Source of the DNA: Planctomycetaceae bacterium UBA4732
Lineage (GTDB): Bacteria > Planctomycetota > Planctomycetia > Gemmatales > Gemmataceae
Assembly: GCA_002404095.1 (NCBI GenBank)
Contig: DHJA01000077.1
Location: 37,378-101,377 of the forward strand
Direction: 5' to 3'
DNA length: 64,000 nucleotides
Both the position numbers and the translations under genes were made by a program. Under the pieces are notes generated by a model, which did no database searches, had not been told where the DNA came from, and worked only from the letters and a program-made list of their open reading frames with translations. Below, one piece after another: positions 61,867 to 64,000 of the stretch (position 1 is the stretch's first letter; every line of letters starts with the position of its first letter).

Positions 61867-64000
61867 CCGCGACCTGGAGGGGAGCGCGGGCGCGACGGCG
61901 CCTTCCGTATCGACGGCTGCCGGTTGCTTTCCCGATAGGAGCATCGCCGCCACCAGCCCAGCGGCCAAGAGCGCGCAAACCCCGGCGATAATACCCGGAA
62001 GAAGCGATTGTATGCCGATTCCGCTCTCTTTTGTATTCAACACGGCGAAAACCTGTGGGAATACCAGCGGGGCGATGAGGCACAAATTGTAGACAAGATG
62101 AAAGACCATCGCCGGCGCGACGCTGCCGGTTCGCAGGGCGATCAGGCCGAGGATCACGCCCAGAACGAAATGCGGCGCAAACTGGAAGACGTTTATCTGA
62201 AAGAGCGCGAATAGGAAGCTGCTTAGAAACACAGCGGTCCAGGACTGGAATCGGCGGCGCAGTCCGGTCAGGATGAAGCCGCGGAAAGCCAGTTCTTCAC
62301 AGAGCGCGGCCAGCACCGCTAACACCGGCAAGGAGATGGATAGGCCGGCGTGTGACTGCAACAGAGGTTGGTTCTCCTGGATCAACAATTTGAGGCCCGG
62401 GAACTGATCCAGGATCAGCAACGTCAGCCAGGCCAAGGGCGGAACGCACAGGACGGCCAGCAGCGCCGCCGCCGGCCAAGACCACGCCGGTGGTAGTCGC
62501 AACGCCAGTCCCTGGCGCGGGCGCGTGGTGAGCAGCAGCGCCATGAACAAAGGCGGCGCCGCGGTGAACGCCAATTGGCAGACAGCCGCGACGCTCAACA
62601 CCGCCTTGTCGCGCCCGAAGCCGAGCGACAACCAGCGCAAAACCAGTAACATGGCAAAGCAGAAAAACGCCTGGCCGGCCGTCGGCACAGCTTCTTTTTC
62701 GCGGAATAGGCGACGCAGCCATAATCCCACGTCCAAGCGTTCGGCCTCGCGGAACAACACTTCCTCGCGCTGGAACTGTTCGATGGCCCAGCGCAGTGCC
62801 AACCAACTGTAGATCGCCATCGGCGCCAGCACGGGAATGAAATACAGCCAGGGTATACCGGCCTGCGGATCAGGGCTGATAAGTTTTTGCAGCAACAAGG
62901 CAACGCCCGTCACGGGGACCATGCTATACAGGGGACTTAGCTCCACGCCGGGTGCGAGCGTGAGACACACGAGAGGTAGAGTGACTAAAAAGAGGGGCAT
63001 AAGGTAGTATTGTCCCTCCTTGGAACTGCGGGCATAGGCGCCGACGGCGAGGGAAACCGCGCTGAAAAAGGCGGACAGCGGCAATACTAATAGCACACTC
63101 CAGAATAGTACGGCCGGGCGGAAGGCGTCGAGCGGAAGTTGCGAGCCTAGCGTCCATGCGGTTACGGCCATACTCAGCAGGTTAAGCAGGGCGGTGGCGG
63201 CGCTGAAGACCCAGATGGTCAAAAACTTGCCCCAGACGATTTCCTCGCGGCTGGCCGGGCTGATGAGTAGCGTCTCCATCGTGCCGCGTTCCTTTTCGCC
63301 GGCGCACAGGTCCACCGCAGGGTAGAGCGCCCCCGCCAGCGACCACATCACCAAAATGAACGGGAACATGCGTAGCATCAGCGCGACAAGGTTCGTCGCG
63401 GCGCGTTCGGCGGCGGGTTTGGCCCGTTCGGGGTCGTCGATTTTGAAGGGGTCGTCAAAGTTAGAAGGAATGCCGCGTTGCGCAAAGCGGATTTCCTTGA
63501 TCGCTTTTCGCCACCGGCCGAGGATGACCGTGAATCGGCCGTTGACGGCGCGCGAATACTCGTCGCTGTCGCGGTCCAGGATGAACAGGGAAGGGTGGTC
63601 GTCGTCCCGAAGTCGGCCCAGAAAGTCGGGGGGTACGATCACAATCAAATCAACGGAATGGTCTTCAAGCGGCTTGCGGTAGGCGGTGAAATCGTCAGCC
63701 GCCGCCGATTCAGCGGTGTCCGCAGTCAGAGCGCGGACTTCGAGCATTTGCCTTTCTCTGCGCAGCTTGGGCGGATCGTCGGGATGCTCTAGGTAAGCCG
63801 ATGCGACTTGTATGCCGCCCTTCGCATCCGTCTCAAGGAAAAGGGGAAACACTCCGCGGGCGTCGCGCGGCAAATTCTCGACGCCGTAAACGCCGACGAC
63901 CTGCGGTTTTTGGCTGAAGCCCGCAGCCAGCTCCATCAAGCCAAGGCCGGCGAGCGGGTAGAGGAGGATGGGCAGCACCGCGATCATGAAGAGGGTGCGG
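61855..64000 (-). CDS. ABC-2-type permease fused to CPBP intramembrane-protease domain, 5' truncated
   Basis: At least 710 aa; the frame runs off the window (RTLF precedes the first ATG at 63987), so the N-terminus is missing. N-terminal part: NatB/ABC-2-like membrane domain with a periplasmic region (VVGVYGVENLPRDARGVFPL) and GEKERGTMETLLISPASREE typical of sodium/ABC-2 exporters. C-terminal part: CPBP/Abi motif EELAFRGFILTGL, then FALFQINVFQFAPH where the second motif His is Gln, and HLVYNLC. Probably membrane export with a CPBP module. Confidence 0.85.
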   Translation of the reverse strand, partial: RTLFMIAVLPILLYPLAGLGLMELAAGFSQKPQVVGVYGVENLPRDARGVFPLFLETDAKGGIQVASAYLEHPDDPPKLRRERQMLEVRALTADTAESAAADDFTAYRKPLEDHSVDLIVIVPPDFLGRLRDDDHPSLFILDRDSDEYSRAVNGRFTVILGRWRKAIKEIRFAQRGIPSNFDDPFKIDDPERAKPAAERAATNLVALMLRMFPFILVMWSLAGALYPAVDLCAGEKERGTMETLLISPASREEIVWGKFLTIWVFSAATALLNLLSMAVTAWTLGSQLPLDAFRPAVLFWSVLLVLPLSAFFSAVSLAVGAYARSSKEGQYYLMPLFLVTLPLVCLTLAPGVELSPLYSMVPVTGVALLLQKLISPDPQAGIPWLYFIPVLAPMAIYSWLALRWAIEQFQREEVLFREAERLDVGLWLRRLFREKEAVPTAGQAFFCFAMLLVLRWLSLGFGRDKAVLSVAAVCQLAFTAAPPLFMALLLTTRPRQGLALRLPPAWSWPAAALLAVLCVPPLAWLTLLILDQFPGLKLLIQENQPLLQSHAGLSISLPVLAVLAALCEELAFRGFILTGLRRRFQSWTAVFLSSFLFALFQINVFQFAPHFVLGVILGLIALRTGSVAPAMVFHLVYNLCLIAPLVFPQVFAVLNTKESGIGIQSLLPGIIAGVCALLAAGLVAAMLLSGKQPAAVDTEGAVAPALPSRSRLNR

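Noticed and set aside
1-64000. tRNA or rRNA genes
   Set aside because: No cloverleaf-like stretch with a T-loop GTTCRA motif or rRNA-like sequence was noticed; a tRNA scan was not run.

Overview
The window looks like a high-GC planctomycete chromosome, probably Gemmataceae or a close relative. The evidence is archaeal-type C1-transfer genes (formylmethanofuran dehydrogenase subunits and formyltransferase), a SpoVG carrying a zinc ribbon, a DUF4214 protein with a planctomycete-style export segment, Uma2 nucleases, several very small basic proteins, and many toxin-antitoxin pairs threaded between housekeeping genes. No rRNA, tRNA or CRISPR array was recognised.

Layout. 0.1-2 kb: purE-purK, then an IS5-type transposase remnant. 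2-9.4 kb: a TerB-like protein, a His-rich peptide and a formylmethanofuran dehydrogenase cluster (fmdD, a 55-aa protein, fmdB, two toxin-antitoxin pairs, fmdA, fmdC) ending in an acyl carrier protein. fmdB has an in-frame TGA exactly where the metal-binding cysteine belongs, followed by a 9-bp hairpin of the right shape and distance for a bacterial SECIS, so it is read here as a selenoprotein. 9.4-12.6 kb: two TolC-like proteins. 12.9-16 kb: a TPR-sulfotransferase and a DUF4214 protein, convergent. 16.2-22.3 kb: an RND pump, its adaptor, a UspA-like protein and a CsrA-SUKH fusion. 22.5-26.6 kb: a binding protein, sensor kinase and sigma-54 activator resembling the Pgt signalling module. 26.7-31.8 kb: prfB with a programmed +1 frameshift, a ThiS-ThiG fusion and a NagB/PIG-L fusion. 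31.9-35 kb: small proteins, then hexuronate genes (uxaE and an SDR). 35-38.3 kb: nuoI, nuoA, nuoB and nuoC, with a large insertion in NuoA. 40-43.6 kb: 5-formyl-THF cyclo-ligase, ftr (the partner of Fmd) and a Xer recombinase. 43.6-48 kb: a hydrolase-like protein, an acyl-CoA ligase and a beta-barrel protein.

48-58.8 kb is a defence or mobile region. It holds a frameshifted PIN gene with an unknown partner, a single-polypeptide restriction-modification enzyme, a PIN toxin-antitoxin pair, and a compact three-gene operon: ImmA/IrrE protease fused to a macro domain; P-loop kinase fused to a PurZ-like (adenylosuccinate-synthetase family) domain; and an ADP-ribosyltransferase-like DUF7002-type protein. 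A degenerate copy of spoVG lies on one side of this operon and the intact spoVG-ispE pair on the other. The operon is the best candidate here for an undescribed system: it pairs a nucleotide-altering enzyme with ADP-ribose chemistry. 60.6-64 kb: threonine synthase and an ABC-2 permease/CPBP fusion that runs off the window.

Domain calls rest on motif recognition from the translated sequence; no database search was run.
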